Source of the DNA: Gossypium raimondii
Taxonomy: Eukaryota; Streptophyta; Magnoliopsida; Malvales; Malvaceae
Length of the DNA: 64,000 nt
Reading direction: 5' to 3'
Assembly: GCF_025698545.1 (NCBI RefSeq)
Contig: NC_068567.1
Span: forward strand, 57,045,371 to 57,109,370
Shown: piece by piece, positions 45,770 through 58,979 of the stretch
Position numbering within the stretch: the first letter of the stretch is position 1
Layout of the letters: each line of letters opens with the position of its first letter
Translations under genes and position numbers: made by a program
Notes under the pieces: generated by a model
The model's database searches: none
What the model saw: the letters and a program-made list of their open reading frames with translations, nothing else
What the model was told of the DNA's origin: nothing

Positions 45770-48700
45770 AATACAATGCTCTTGTACCTTTTTCTTCTTG
45801 TGGTTGTGATCAGTTAAGGCAGAGTGTTGAACATGTGTTGCAACAGCGCCTATTTCAGTTTCTGATGGGGTTGAGTGAGTCGTATAATGTGGTGTGCAGT
45901 CAAATATTGTTGATGAACCCATTACCAACTATAAATCAAGCTTAATCTATGCTTGTACGAGAGGAACCTCAGAGGCAGCATAGTTCGAATGTTGTAGGTT
46001 TAGATCCAGTTTCTTTACACTTAGCAAATATGGTTCAAAAGAAGCAGTTTAATGGAATGTGTGATCATTGCAAGATTAAAGGGCATAAAAGTGAAAATTG
46101 TTATAGGATAATTGGCAACCGGGCTGACTTTAAGTTCACTAAGAAGAAGAAAAATAATGTTTCAGGGCCTGCGGTGAACAATGCTTCAGTCAATGATTCT
46201 GTTAGGAGTGGTGAAATGGCTCGTGATGTTGGTATTGTGCCTGGTCCATAAGCACCTGTGTTTACTCAAACACAGTATCAATAAATCTTAAGCTTGTTGA
46301 ACAAGGAGCCTACTATTGAAGTTACTGCAAGCTTAGCAAGTATGGTTGGTGTGTCTAATAGTTGGATTATAGATAGTGGAGCTACTGACCACATGCTATC
46401 TGATTTCCAATTCTTGGAATTTCCTGTTGCATGTATATCGAATTCTCCTTGTGTTTGACTTCCAAATGGTTTCTCTGTTTCGGTTACCCATATTGGCACT
46501 TGCACTATTCAACCTGACCTTTAGGTTACCAAAGTTCTCTATGTTTCGAATTTCAATTATAACCTTTTCTCCATTTCTAAACTTACTAATGATCTCCAAT
46601 GTTTTGTTTCATTTTATCCTAAATTTTATCTTATTTAGAACCTCTCAAGTGGAAAGATGAGAGGGATTGGTAGGGAGAAAGGTGGTATTTATTTCTTGTA
46701 ACCCTTTTGACAGAGTAACATGGCTGCAACTCCGCCTATTATATCTCTTTCAGCAAATGTTGAACCATCTTTCCTTTGGCATGCTAAACTTGGCCATGCT
46801 TCTGTTTCAAGATTGAATAAAGTGCTTAATCTTCCCTGCACAGTTTCGAATAATGATAGTATCCAACAATGTCCAGTGTGTCCCATTGCTAAACAAACTA
46901 GATTGTCATTTCCCATAAGTACAACTTGTGTTGGTGCTATTTTCTCTCTTATTCACATAGACTTGTGGGGGCCCTATTGAATTTCTACTCATATTGGTCA
47001 TAGGTATTTTTTAACTATTGTTGATGATTACTCGAGAATGACATGGGTGTATTTGTTGTGATCCAAAAGTGATGCTCTTATATCCCTTAAACAGTTATTT
47101 ACCTTGATTAAGAATCAATTTTCAATCAGCATCAAATATGTTCATAGTGATAATGGATATGAATTTTTTTAAATGCCATGAATATTTTAGTATGCTGGGA
47201 ATTGTGCATCAAAGCTCGTGTGCTTATACTCCTCAGCAGAATGGGTTGCCGAGCATAAGCATCGACATTTGCTTAACGTTGCTAGGTCTCTCAAATTTCA
47301 TTCTAATATGCCTAGTAAATTTTAGGGTGAATGTGTCTTAACTGCTTATTTTTTATCAATCATCTGCCTAATCTTCTCTTGCATTGGAAGAGTCTTTTTG
47401 AAGTCTTATATCGTAAACCTCCTGATCTTTCTCGTCTGCGTGTGTTTGGATGTCTTTGTTATGCTACCACACCTTATGAAATCATCAAGATAAATTCTCT
47501 GTAAAGGTTATTCCTTCTGTTTATGGGATATTCCAATGTTCAAAAGGGCTACCTGTTATTTAAACTTGAAACTAAAAGTTTTTTTATTAATCAAGACGTT
47601 ATATTTCATGAAACTGTGTTTACTTTTACATTTCCCAACAAATTTTTTTTTGTTTTTCCCTACATCTGATAGCTCTTATTTCTTTGATCTTATGCCCATG
47701 CCTTCCATTCCGATACTTCCCACATCGCTAGTTTTTCCAGCAGATTCTACCTCTCCAATCCTACCACCTGATGATATTTCACCAAGTCAGTCTTGTACTT
47801 TTCCTGAGCCATCATTTTCCCCGTTTGTTCAACCAACCTCTTCTACTTCAATCCCCTTACGACACACCACATAGTCTGTCAAGCAACCCGCATGGATGAG
47901 GGATTCTGTTTGCTCCAACCAATCTTCTACTTCCCTTTCTACAGGTAAATACCCCATTTCTCGTGTGTATTCTGCTTTACATTTACCTATTCATTCTTAT
48001 TCATTTGTGGCCCATATTTTTTCCATGTATAAACCCCAAACACATATTGAGGCTATCTCGGATCCAAAATGGGTCGATGCTATGCAACAAGAAATTCGTG
48101 CTTTGGAAGACAATGGTACGTGGGAGGTTGTTTCTTTACCCTCTGGTGTGGTTCCTATCGGGTACAAATTGGTTTATAAGATCAAGTACAATTCTGATGG
48201 TTTTGTTGAATGATTTAATACAACCAGCAGGCTGGTATTGATTTTCAGGAAACCTTTTCTCCTGTGGTCAAGCATGTTACTGTTCGGACGATCATTAATG
48301 TGGCTGCCATGAATGACTGGCCTCTTTTCTAAATGGATTTCTACAATTCTTTCTTATAGTTTGATCTGCATGAAGAGGTTTATATGGATATCCCGGAAGG
48401 TTTTCCCAAACATGTGGAGCACAAGGTGTGTCATTTGCTCAAATCATTATACGGGTTAAAGCAAGCTTCTCGACAATGGAATTTGAAGCTTACTGAGGCA
48501 TTGTTGCAAAGAGGTTACACACAAAGCATATATGACTATTCTTTATTTTCAAAAAGGCAGGAAGGTAACATAGTCATACTACTTGTATATGTTGATGATT
48601 TATTAATCACAGGAAGTGACATTGGTATGATCAATGAGTTTAAAACGGTTCTACACCAGAACTTTAAGATGAATGACTTGTCTAGACTAAAATTTTTCCT

Positions 48701-49586
48701 TGGTATAGAGGTTATGAGGTCAAGTAAAGGTATTGCGTTAAGCTAAAAGAAGTATGTGTTGGATTCGATAGTCGATGTTGGGCTAGGAGAAGCAAAACCA
48801 GCAAGTACACCCCTTGAACAAAATCAGAAACTTACCTCAGTTGAATATGACGAAACTATACAATCGACAATCAATGGTGATGAGTTGGTTTCAGATGTTG
48901 CAATATATCAGCGACTTATCGGAAGATTGCTATATTTGACCAACACACGACTAGACATATCTTTTGCGGTTCAACACTTAAGCCAATTCATGCATAGACC
49001 AAAAAATCTCATTTGGAAGTTACTTTTCGGGTAGTTCGATATATAAAGAAAAATCCTGGCCAAGGTATGTTGTTGCTTGCATCTAGTAAACCACAATTTG
49101 TTGCATTTTGTGATTCAAATTAGGCTTTATGTCCCATGTCCAGACGATCAATCACTAGTTTTTGTGTTAAGCTTGGGGACTCTCTCATTTCATGAAAGTC
49201 AAAGAAGCAAAGTATTGTGTCTCGTTCATAAGCAGAAGCCGAATATAGGAGTATGGCAGCAGTAGTAGCAAAGGTTGTTTGGTTGGATGGCTTGTTGAAA
49301 GAAATTTGCCTTGATCAGTGTCGCACTTCTTTACTGTTTTCAGATAATCGAGCAACATTACAAATTGCAGTCAATCCTGTATTTCATGAACACACCAAAC
49401 ATATAGAGATCAATTGTCATTTTATACTAGATAAAATTCGAGAAGGTTTGATTCAAATGCAGCACATAGAGACAACTGAACAGCTTGCGGATTTGATGAC
49501 TAAAGCACTCAGAATCAAACAACATGAATATTTGGTGTCCAAGTTGGGGGTCAAAGATCTGTTTCACCCCTCAACTTAAAGGGGAG
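45770..49586 (+). pseudogene. Copia gag-pol remnant
   Basis: Ty1/Copia polyprotein in the usual order. Gag: LRQSVEHVLQQRLFQFLMGL (about 45816) and zinc knuckle CDHCKIKGHKSENC (about 46060). Protease: WIIDSGATDHM (about 46365). Integrase: LWHAKLGHAS (about 46778), CPVCPIAKQTRL, HIDLWGPY, FLTIVDDYSRMTWVYLL and VHSDNGYEF. RT: LEDNGTWEVV, LLKSLYGLKQASRQWN, LLVYVDDLLITGSD (about 48585), LGIEVMRS. RNase H: RLIGRLLYLTNTRLDISFAV, ASVVWLDGLLKE-like block (about 49260), DNRATLQIA, HTKHIEINCHF and EQLADLMTKAL. Many stops and frameshifts in every domain; 5' LTR missing. Transposition-incompetent. Confidence 0.9.
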
Positions 49587-49753
49587 TGTTGAGAAGTCAG
49601 TTGATAACTAGTTTGAGTAGTTAGCTTTATTGTTAATATAGTTACTTTGTTAGCAGATAATCTACAAAAAAGTCAATGAGTTTGTAATTATGCATTAAGA
49701 TACTTATTAATATCACAGAGCATTTTTTTTAATTCATGACTAGTTTTTCAACA
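49587..49753 (+). mobile_element. Copia 3' LTR (167 bp)
   Basis: After the tract TTAAAGGGGAG the LTR begins TGTTGAGAAGTCAG and ends TTTTTCAACA, with perfect 6-bp inverted ends (TGTTGA/TCAACA). It is short for a Copia LTR, and the 3' end is inferred from the inverted terminus only. Confidence 0.6.
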
Positions 49754-50970
49754 TACTCTTAGGTAAATTATCTTGTCAAAATTTAGTACACCCAAATTTC
49801 AAACATTTTTCTTAAAATTTTGATGTTTCATAAGTATTTTAGTATACCCAAATATGTAAAGGTACAATTTTAGAAATTTTGATATTTTATTACAAATTTT
49901 GATATACCAAAATATCTAAGGTCACATTCTTAAAATTTTCTATTTCACTATAAATTTTGATATATAAAGGTTATGTTCTTAAAACTTTTATATATTCAAA
50001 TTTCTAACTATTTTTCTTAGAATTTTAGGTTTTCCGTAGAAATTTAACGTTTGGCCTAAATTTAGAGACCCGTCCATGTCATTGATTCTAAATTAGGGTT
50101 AATTTGATATAAATTATTAATTATCATTAATTGAAGGTGATCCTTAACTACAACATTAGTGAATTGAAGTTGAATAGTAATCAAAGCATTTTCTTATTTT
50201 GCATAATAATTATTACTTGACAATAATATTTTATTTTCCAACTATTGAATGAATAGCAAACATTGTACCCAATCCTTGGTAGTTTACTCATTGTATAGGT
50301 TTACAATATATCACTACTAGCTTGAGAATGCTCAATACAAAATTTTAGAGCTCTCCTTATGCGACATAATTGATGTCTTTTTTTTTCTAGCTTTTTTCAT
50401 TAATACTAACGAAATATTTTAATTTTGACTTCATATTAAATTTTGATATTTTTAGGTGTATACTTTTTTTATATATTTGAATATTTTTGTTTGAGTAATT
50501 TCAAATTGAATCAAAGTTAGAGTGATCTTTCTTGAGTTAAGATCTTCTTGATATCAATCTCAAGCTTAAGTCGTTTCAATTTATGTTATTTAAAAATTTA
50601 AATCATATCGACTTCAAATTTTTCTAAATTTTGATTAGATTGTTTTCATATTAATAAATTGTTTTACATAGATATTGGTGGTATATGTGCATTTTATTTT
50701 TCATGACATGTTTAAATTATTATCAATATTTTTGTGTCATATTTCAATCATTTCAGAATTTATATAATTTTATCATAATAATTGTATGACAAAATTACGA
50801 ACCAAAAGACATATTATGATAAGAATGAGAGAAACATCTCAATTTCATATTTCATACAACAAAACTATATCACTACAAATAACAAAATTACAAACCACCG
50901 TTAAGATGTTTATTAGAATCCTAAATGGAGCATTTAAGCAATAAAAATTGTGACCAAATATGTTTTAAAA
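49754..50970. other. AT-rich intergenic DNA
   Basis: Recurrent phrases such as CTTAAAATTTT and TTTTGATAT at 49760-50030 give loose repetition. No gene or defined element. Confidence 0.5.
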
Positions 50971-50974
50971 TATT

Positions 50975-51112
50975 TCGATTGAGTCTTAACTCGATTGGCA
51001 TAGGTATTGTTGTCAATGCAAGAGGTCACGGGTTCGAGTGCGTTGAAGCGCATTATCTTCCTATTTAAGAGTTGAGGGGGAGGCTATAAATAATTCTAGA
51101 CATTATATAAAA
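50975..51112 (+). mobile_element. SINE-like sequence
   Basis: GAGTCTTAACTCGATTGGCA (A-box-like) followed by GTCACGGGTTCGAGTGCG (B-box-like) about 40 bp on, then TATTTAAGAGTTGAGGGGGA and an A-rich end (ATATAAAAAAACAAA). Typical tRNA-derived SINE layout; no clear target duplication. Confidence 0.55.
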
Positions 51113-52125
51113 AAACAAATACGATAAGAAATTATAATAAAATTAATATTAAAAAAATCTTCAAATATAAACTAATATTTTGGACTTTCATATATACAAT
51201 TGTATGGAGCAATAAGGCAGGCCCAACTTCAATATTGGGTTAAATTCAAATCCAAACACTAACCTATAATATGGAGTGAAGCTGTATACGTTTTGATCCA
51301 TCAGCTTCTCTCTATTATGGGATATAACTTTCAATTCAAAAGCCCATGGATGAGTAAATAATTTCAACTAGAGGGCCGGACTAAAATTTTGTCTCAATTT
51401 AATCATAATTACACTAATATATTAATTAAAAATTATGCAACGCCTTTTCTAACTTTACTTAGAATTTCTTTTTTTTTAATCTATTCTATTACTAATATAT
51501 CAAATAATTACTTGGTAAAATAATGAAGAAAATTGCAAAAATGGAAATTATCCAATTACAAATTATGCTTTCATCATTAGAAACTGGAAACTCATAGCGA
51601 ATTTCTGAAAATTCTGGTTTTTAAATAATTACGGGATTAGATTGGGTTTTTAAAATGATTTTGATTTTTTTAGAGTTAGGATTTTTTTAAATAGGGTTAG
51701 GGTAGTGTGGATTTTAGAACTTGGGGTCAGGGTTGTGAAGGGTTTTGAGTTTTTTTTATAAATTTTTAAGTTTTTTTATATATTCTTTAGATTTTTTTAT
51801 AATTTTTTGAGATGTAAAGTTAATAATTATTTAATTCGATATTTAAAAGCATTGTATTTACACCAATTGTATATTCAATTATTTAAATTTTAAAATTCAA
51901 TTCGATTCATAATCGAAACTCAAACTACTTGATTTGATTAAATCTTAGTTTGTACTTTTTTCAGTTTTCTTAAATGCAACTGAGTTTTGATCATTTTTTT
52001 TTTCACGGGAGGTTGAGATCGATCAAATTTTTCAATGCATAATTTTCGAGCTTTCAGATTTCTTCAAAAAATATATCATGATCTGATCGTTGAGTGGGAA
52101 AAAGTGTAGAGTTGAAAGTGATAAA
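51113..52125. other. AT-rich intergenic DNA
   Basis: Contains local GGGTTTTTAAAATG/AGGGTTAGGGTAGTGTGG phrases near 51650-51710 but no telomere-type array. No gene seen. Confidence 0.5.
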
Positions 52126-52589
52126 GGGAAAATGCTTCACTTAGGACGCATTTTCAGTGCGCTATAAAAAAAGCACTAAAAGCCCGTCTAGCTGGACGCA
52201 TTTTCATGCCATGTCAGCTGAAAACGTGTTTAGCTACGCGCTTTCAATGTTTTTTTGGACAGTGTACTAAAAACGCGTCCTACATGGAGCGTTTTCCCAG
52301 TACTTTCAACTCCCCACTCACCCGAGAAATTTTTTTGAATCAATTGCCACTCACCCCCGGGTCTAAAAAAGCATGGCTTTCAGCATTGAGTGGCATAAGA
52401 CATTTACGAACAAAAAAACTTGTAAAAAGAACCAGAAGAAAATGAAGTTCCCACAAAAGGCATAATTTGGAGCTACCATGTAATTTGCATCAAGTAAAGA
52501 TTGATTTTGTTGTTCATATTTAACTACAACACTATTTTTTTGCATAATGTTTTTGCTTCGAACATGTGGAATAGGTTATTTCGTTGAAA

Positions 52590-54050
52590 ATGAATAGACG
52601 AATTAATGTTATTGTTTATTATGACGATAAAGTGCATGACACCGAGAATGAGATCATCCTTTTATCAGAGAACACAACGCGGTTGGTTTTTAACCGGAAC
52701 ATACAATTGTCAGAGCTGCGTGGAAAAATTAGGCGAAAAATCATCAGATCCAACCAGATGAGAGCATCATCACTTAAATATCAATTTTGTGCTTCGGTCG
52801 ACCTTGTCAAATATGATGTTTTTGATATCAGGGGAGCAAGGAGGTTGGAAGCGATGGTGCAAACGCATCTTGTCAGTGGATCACCAATTCTTGAGTTATA
52901 TGCAAAGTTTGTAAGGATAGATGACGGCCCTCAGAGGTTAACATATGTTCCAGTCCGAGATACCGAAATAGAAGAACAAGTCGAGAATCTAATGACACAG
53001 TTGTGCAGTGGGTTCACTGCTTTTGTTAGAAGCTTTTCATTATGATATCCTAGAATCATCAATGGGAAGACACTCATTTATTTGGACACTAAATTTCAAC
53101 CGCGACAGGCAAAATGCCCAACAGTCAAGGTTTGGTGGTAACACAAAATACTAAACCCCTGCACGACACTCAGTTAGTGGTTTTAATTTAAACTTCGGTC
53201 ACCCGATGTTCAATGCTGGGAACACTTACAAGGGAATGGCATCAAGTTTCAGCGATTGGCAATTAGTAGGTGATTTTGATTGTTTTAACAACTATGCAAA
53301 AAAAGATGATGTACTCCCTACGACGTCCACCGGCGAGAGTACATCCAACCCTGAACATACTGGTGGGGTTAAGAATGAAGAGAGAACTAAACCCGATGTC
53401 GATCCAATCCGAGAGCCCAGTGGCGATGATTTGGAAATTGCATTATTTTTTGAACTAAAGCCGATTCTAACTGAACCAGAAGATAGAGGTTGAGACAGTA
53501 AAAGTCCGGAAGAAGGTGCCGAAGAAGATCCACGATTATGCATAATGTGGACCTATCAACAGAAGATGGGTTAGAGTTTTTAGAACTACCATACAAAAGA
53601 TCGGGACATGCAAGTTCTTCATTGGATTCGAGTAATTTAGACGTGGGGAAGAAGTTTTCCTTTAAAGATGGTTTTTTCGCTTCAGTGAAGCGATACAATA
53701 TCAAGAACGGCGTAAACTTCCACGTTATTAAATCTCAATCTGAGAAGTTCGACGCGAAATGCACAATGCGAGACAACATATGTGCATGGAAAATCATGGC
53801 TTCTGTTAAAAAGAAGACAAGATTGTGGACCATAAAAAAATATATCGCTCCACATACTTATGTTATCGCAAGTACTGCATCAAGATTGTCTTATATTTGG
53901 GGTGTTGAATTGTTAATTTTTATATGGGCATATGACGACAAACCTAGCGGAATGTATTAATTTCGCATTGAAGGGAATGTGTCATTTGTCGCTAACCTTA
54001 GTTGTTAAAGAAATATATTTTCGTTTGATTGAACTTTTTTTCCAAAATAA
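52590..54050 (+). pseudogene. MuDR-type transposase N-terminal half
   Basis: Three open segments: 52590-53045 (MNRRINVIVYYDDKV, the N-terminal region common in plant MuDR proteins), 53206-53493 (acidic linker, VGDFDCFNNYAKKDD) and 53538-53960 with the MuDR DNA-binding domain: GKKFSFKDGFFASVKRYNIK, GVNFHVIKSQSEKFDAKC and IKKYIAPHTY. Stops at 53043-53045 and 53491-53493 and a frame change break it. The catalytic DDE core and SWIM zinc finger that should follow are deleted. Non-functional. Confidence 0.85.
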
Positions 54051-54179
54051 GCGGAAAAATATGTTAGACAGATGAAAGGAGGCCACATTTGGACAGATGA
54101 AATAAATCATTCATATCTTTGGGTAGAATGTGTGTCACATCATGGTAGTAAATGTGATGATAAAACATATTTTTCATTG

Positions 54180-56401
54180 TGTGCCCTATGTACAAAAAAA
54201 ATCATTTATATCCTCGGTCAGAATGCGTACTACATCAAGGTGGTCAATGGTTGTGAGCCAAATTTCTTCTTGGTTCAAGCTATATATTGGTCTCCTTATC
54301 TTGATCGTTATGCTTTCGTCGGGTACAAGTTGTGGTATCGGCCTCTCATCTTCTTCACCTTTGTATGTAGTTGATTGTGATCGGTTGGTTACTCCTCGAT
54401 TGGCATTGTGTATACTCTATTCTAGGAACAAGTGGTTGCAAAGATGTTCTACCTTGGTAGATCAATGATCCCAGAGGTGTTTGTGACACCACTGGCATAG
54501 GGGTATAATTATATTATGTCCCATACACCAATGGCAGAACGATCGGACTTCTAGTCGGTGCCCCAAACATAGGCGGCCTATACATCGTCGTCGGATCCGT
54601 CATTGTCTGAAACATCAATGGCACCGGCGTGTAATATTCCAGGGACAGAGGTCCAAAAATAAAATCTAACATCGATGTAGAAACAGAAAAATGTGGTACA
54701 ATATGTTGTGCTTGTGTAAAAATGATGAGGTTAGTATAAGCACCAGAATAAGTCGAGTCATAATGACCGAGGGGTGGTGTGACCATCAGTGTTGGTTCTT
54801 GTGTAGGTGTAGACAATAGACCTACCTCAGCAGCTGCTCTAGACCTTGGATGCTTAAGTGCCCATCATGGCCTCCTCATATGCAGGTGTTTATCCCTCGC
54901 CTCTTTCGCTAGCAGCTATAGCTTGTCATGGACCCTAAATCATGTCATGTACTCCAGATTATAGGCTAACTCAGAAGTGATAATGGCCTTGTGAGTAGGT
55001 AAAAACTTGTATTTATTGATCCAGATATTGATATATTACACGTGGAGTGTTGGCCAATGCTCATCCGTTCTCCCCCGCAAGTCAATATGATGCAGATCTT
55101 CAATGTCTTGGGGTGCCGGCGGAATCGATTGCCTAAAGCCGAACTTCCGCAACACTGTATCTGACTCATGTATCTCCACTGTAGCATACACTACCAATGG
55201 CACCTTCATGTGCCAGATATTGGGATTCACCAATAATTCGAACGATATGCATTCTTGAATTGTCGGATTAGAGCATTCAAACTATATTAAAATAAAAAAG
55301 TTTTAGTTATATATATTATTAATTTTTAAATCGACTACTTTAATATTATATAATTCAAATTTAAAAAATACATATCTCCACTTTCGATCGTTGGTCTAAC
55401 AGAAGTCGTATATCTCGAAGCTCATCTGATAGTCCCATGTAACTCGGCCCATGGTTCCACCTATTGAAATAATATGTTAACACAATAATTTAAATTTTAA
55501 ATAATTTTATTATGGTAAATATATTGTCTAATGAATTTTACTTTATTACGAGTGGGAAAGTATAAAGGTAGTCCACTTGAGGACGTAAAAATGACAGTCG
55601 GTACCACATCTATAATTCTTATAGTAGCATGCAACGATCGGTTTTATTTTTTTTGTGATTCCGTCGCCTGACACATCTTTCGGTACAACGTCACCAATAC
55701 GACGACCCCCAACTGAGTTCACCCACTTTTTTAAAATCGACGAGTTTTAGTAGCCACCTTAACTAGACAAGATTTTGTGACTAATCGAGCATTAGGAAAC
55801 CCCCGATGATCATAAAGATATACGTCCGAGCGTGTTGTTCTTTTTGGGCTTCACTCGAATTCGTATCGATCCCACCAAAATTTCTTCTTAACCAATTCAT
55901 ATCTATTCGGGCTCCATAAATTGTTTCCAGAACCCTCCCCAAAAGTTGCTCGCATACATCTCTCCAATCAGCTCAACAACTAATCCAGTCACTACCGGCC
56001 CATCCATTGGTAACCTGAACTATAATTGTACGTCTTCGAGAGTGATATTACATTCGTCGCATGGAAGATGGAATGTGTGCGTCTCTGGTCTCCATCTTTC
56101 CACCAACGCGCTTACAAGTGGAGGGTTCAATTTACACCCTTACCCATAAGGGTCATGTGCAAAAATCTTAGATCTCTCAAGTAGGGTTCGATTAAAGGTG
56201 ATGTAAGAGCAGGTAAATTACGAATATACGTCTCCAAAATTCAATCTTTCGGCTATATATAAAATATAAAAAATATTAAATTCCAATGTAACAATAAAAT
56301 ATTCAAATTAAATTAGATTAAATATAATAAAAAATTCTTACCATTTGCAATTGATTGATCGAAATGTGCTTGTCATCCAAACGGATTAGAGATTTTGCCA
56401 T
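54180..56401 (-). pseudogene. Plant mobile domain (MAIN-like) protein remnant
   Basis: Begins on the minus strand at 56401 (MAKSLIRLDDKHISINQLQM), exon 1 ending at 56342 with a GT donor. Later blocks: ILETYIRNLPALTSPLIEPY, FHLPCDECNITLEDVQL (about 56100-56040), WRDVCEQLLGRVLETIYGAR (about 55950-55890), MIIGGFLM and LRWLLKLVDF (about 55810-55720), FEWMPYDDPTIQECIPFELL, VNPNIWHMKVPLVVYATVEI (about 55230-55170), FGFRQSIPPAPQD, then the proline-rich C-terminus PTQEPTLMVTPPLGHYDSTY (about 54810) and LEPRRNLAH (about 54270). Stops and frameshifts throughout. The domain is known from MAIN/MAIL1 silencing factors and from transposons; here it is a transposon passenger. Confidence 0.82.
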
Positions 56402-56770
56402 TGCTAATTTTGAAAAAAACGAAATAAATTGTAATAGAAAAATTTTAAGAAAATCTTAATACAATTTTAATAATTAAAAAAAGATAGAGTTGAGAGAGAA
56501 ATAAAATTTGAGTGAGAAATTAAAAGGGAATTGAGAGAGATTTGAGAATGTGAGAGAGATAGTTGACATTGAATTGAAAAAAAATGAAATGGGTGGTTTA
56601 TATAGAAAAAGTTAGGAGGGGTAGGTTGGTTTCAACGACTAATTAAATAGCCATCGGAGAAAATAGCTAATGTGGCAAAAAGTGCTTCCAGTTAGAAGCG
56701 TTTTTCTGCTAATACGCGTTTTTCTATAAATCAACAAAAGACACTTCCAACTCTATTGGGAAGTGTTTTC

Positions 56771-58620
56771 GTTATTTCGACTTAATCTCATAATTTTATA
56801 AAAAAAAATCAACCTTATCTAATAATTATTTTAAAAAATCAGAATTTTTATGTAATTCGCTCGGAAACTCAATTAAGAAGATACACCAAGATTCCTAAAT
56901 TCACACATGGCTGCCTTGTTTTTCCACCCTCAGTGGGTTTTATGTTCATATTTGACTATAGTTAAAACGCCCAAAAATTTGAAATTGAAATTAAATAAAA
57001 AATTTAGGAAACTTAAAATATACTTTTATCATTTTATTACATTATAATTTTATTTTATTTTTTATTTTGGAGGTAAAACGCTTGTTTTGCACTTTTGGGA
57101 TGATGTTTATGAATTGAAATTAAAATCTAAAAAAAATTCTAAGCAAGTAACTTAAAAAAATCAAGAACTAAACTAGGTTAGATTTAAAATATTTAAGCCC
57201 GATCTAAAATTAATCGGCTTAGTTCTTGACCCAATAACTTATCTACTTATAAAACAAGTGTGTTATTTATAGATAAAAATATAACAGAGACTCATGTATT
57301 AAGAGTTAAATTATATTTTATTCTCTTTACTAAAAATAGATAAATTAGTCTTTATACATTAAATTAAAGAGCAAACCGATCTTTTTGTTAAAAATTTCAT
57401 CAATTTCTGTTGTTAAAAATCGGTCCCTATATGTCAGCATTAGGTATACATGGCATGTCACATGTAACTGTCTGATTATTCCATCAACCATACTAATTTT
57501 TAACAATACAAAAAGATAAAAGAAAATTAACATAACAGACTAATTTGCTCGTTAGTCTAATGTACAGGAACTAATTTACCTATTTTTTAAGTAGATAACA
57601 AAATGTAATCTGACTCCTAATACGAAGTCTTTGATAATTTTACCTCTATTACACGTGAGACCCACATTGACTTAAAAGATAAAAGAGCCAAAAGGCCTAT
57701 GTGTGATGCAAGTGATGTTGCATTCTCAAGTTCTTTGTTTTTTTCCTTCCTCTAGTCATTTATAACACTTGGTTAGTGGTTGGGACCTTTTGAGATCAAG
57801 TCTGATTTGTTGTAGTGTGTGTGGATAAGGTGTTGAAATTGGGGGTTTCCATTTTTCTCTTCTCATTTCAATTGTCCAACTGGGAAACCACTTCATTGCA
57901 CTCACCAACACACCCATTTGCATCTTTAACCTGTCTTCTTCATCTATGTTTCAACCAACAATTTTATGTTCACATTCATCTCTCTATTTTTAAATCCCTT
58001 GAGTTGGGTTCATTTAAGTAATTTGAATGTAAACCTAATTTAAAAGTTAATATTATTAGTTAGTATATCATATTCTCATAATAAATCATCTTTAAGGGAT
58101 CACTTAAACAATCTCATAAATGAACCATTAATCAACTTCAACTGAGACCAATTTGATTAATCAATGAATCATATCCATAATTATTTGTTTGGTTTGATAA
58201 AACCACAAAAAAAAAATCTAATCAGAACTGTAAGTCAAATACTGTAATCATTTCTAGATAAACATATGTTGTATTGTTGTTTATTTAGTGATGGGATTAA
58301 AGTAATGTTAGATATTAGTTTAGGGTTGTGTGAGGATTAGTATCAAATTCCTAATGGAACCGCCACTACCATATATTTATAAGGCATAGATCAGAATGCA
58401 TAGTGTTGGGGGCTTTTTCGTGGCAATCAAATGGAGGTGACGGTGCACCACCATTGCTTATTTATAAATATTACAAAAATGAAAATTTATTCCACAAAAT
58501 ACCAAGGCTACCTACTTAACAACCCAACTATGTTGCAATTTTGCTTAATATGCATCATTATGAACTTGAATGGACTATATACTAAAAGTTCTAGTTACTT
58601 CAATTTAAAACACCATAAAC
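56771..58620. other. Intergenic DNA
   Basis: AT-rich with short frames of no recognised content (57345-57533, 57815-58021). Nothing supportable as a gene. Confidence 0.5.
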
Positions 58621-58624
58621 AGTA

Positions 58625-58825
58625 TCAAATGGTGGTCCGCTCGGTAGTTTTATCCGTCCTAACCGCTTCTCTGCCCTGGCCTCTGGGTGCTAACCGGAGA
58701 TCCCGATTCCCTGCGTTGTGTTGCTTAATCTTTAGGGTTGAGGTGCTGTAATGGTGGTCGACTCTTTCGTTGTTCCTGAACTCCCAAGGGCGCAGGTAGG
58801 GGGCCTAACTCCCCAAAATTGAAAA
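58625..58825 (+). other. GC-rich segment of unknown origin
   Basis: CTCTGCCCTGGCCTCTGGGT and CTGAACTCCCAAGGGCGCAG stand out from AT-rich surroundings. No frame matches a known protein. It may be a decayed retroelement or gene fragment. Confidence 0.35.
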
Positions 58826-58979
58826 TTTCTGGTTGACCCTCTAAATTTTATAAATCTATTTATTAATAAAATTATAGTTAGACTTCAAAATAATAAAATT
58901 TTGATGATATAGTGGCGAGATTGTATTCTAACTCCTATAAAAAAATATATAACATAATCCCAATCTCCCCAAAGAAACT

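Larger units (their letters stand above)
52126..56770. mobile_element. Mutator-like element carrying mudrA and a PMD gene
   Basis: Degenerate terminal inverted repeats: left 52126-52215 contains CGTCTAGCTGGACGCATTTT then CATGCCATGTCAGCT, and the right end (56650-56770), reverse complemented, contains CTTCTAACTGGAAGCACTTT then TTGCCACATTAGCT in the same place. Inside are a mudrA-type transposase remnant on the plus strand and a plant mobile domain gene remnant on the minus strand, facing each other. Exact ends and target duplication are not resolved. Confidence 0.7.

Noticed and set aside
51640..51720. Telomere-like GGGTTAGGG phrases
   Set aside because: Only isolated, irregular occurrences; no TTTAGGG array.
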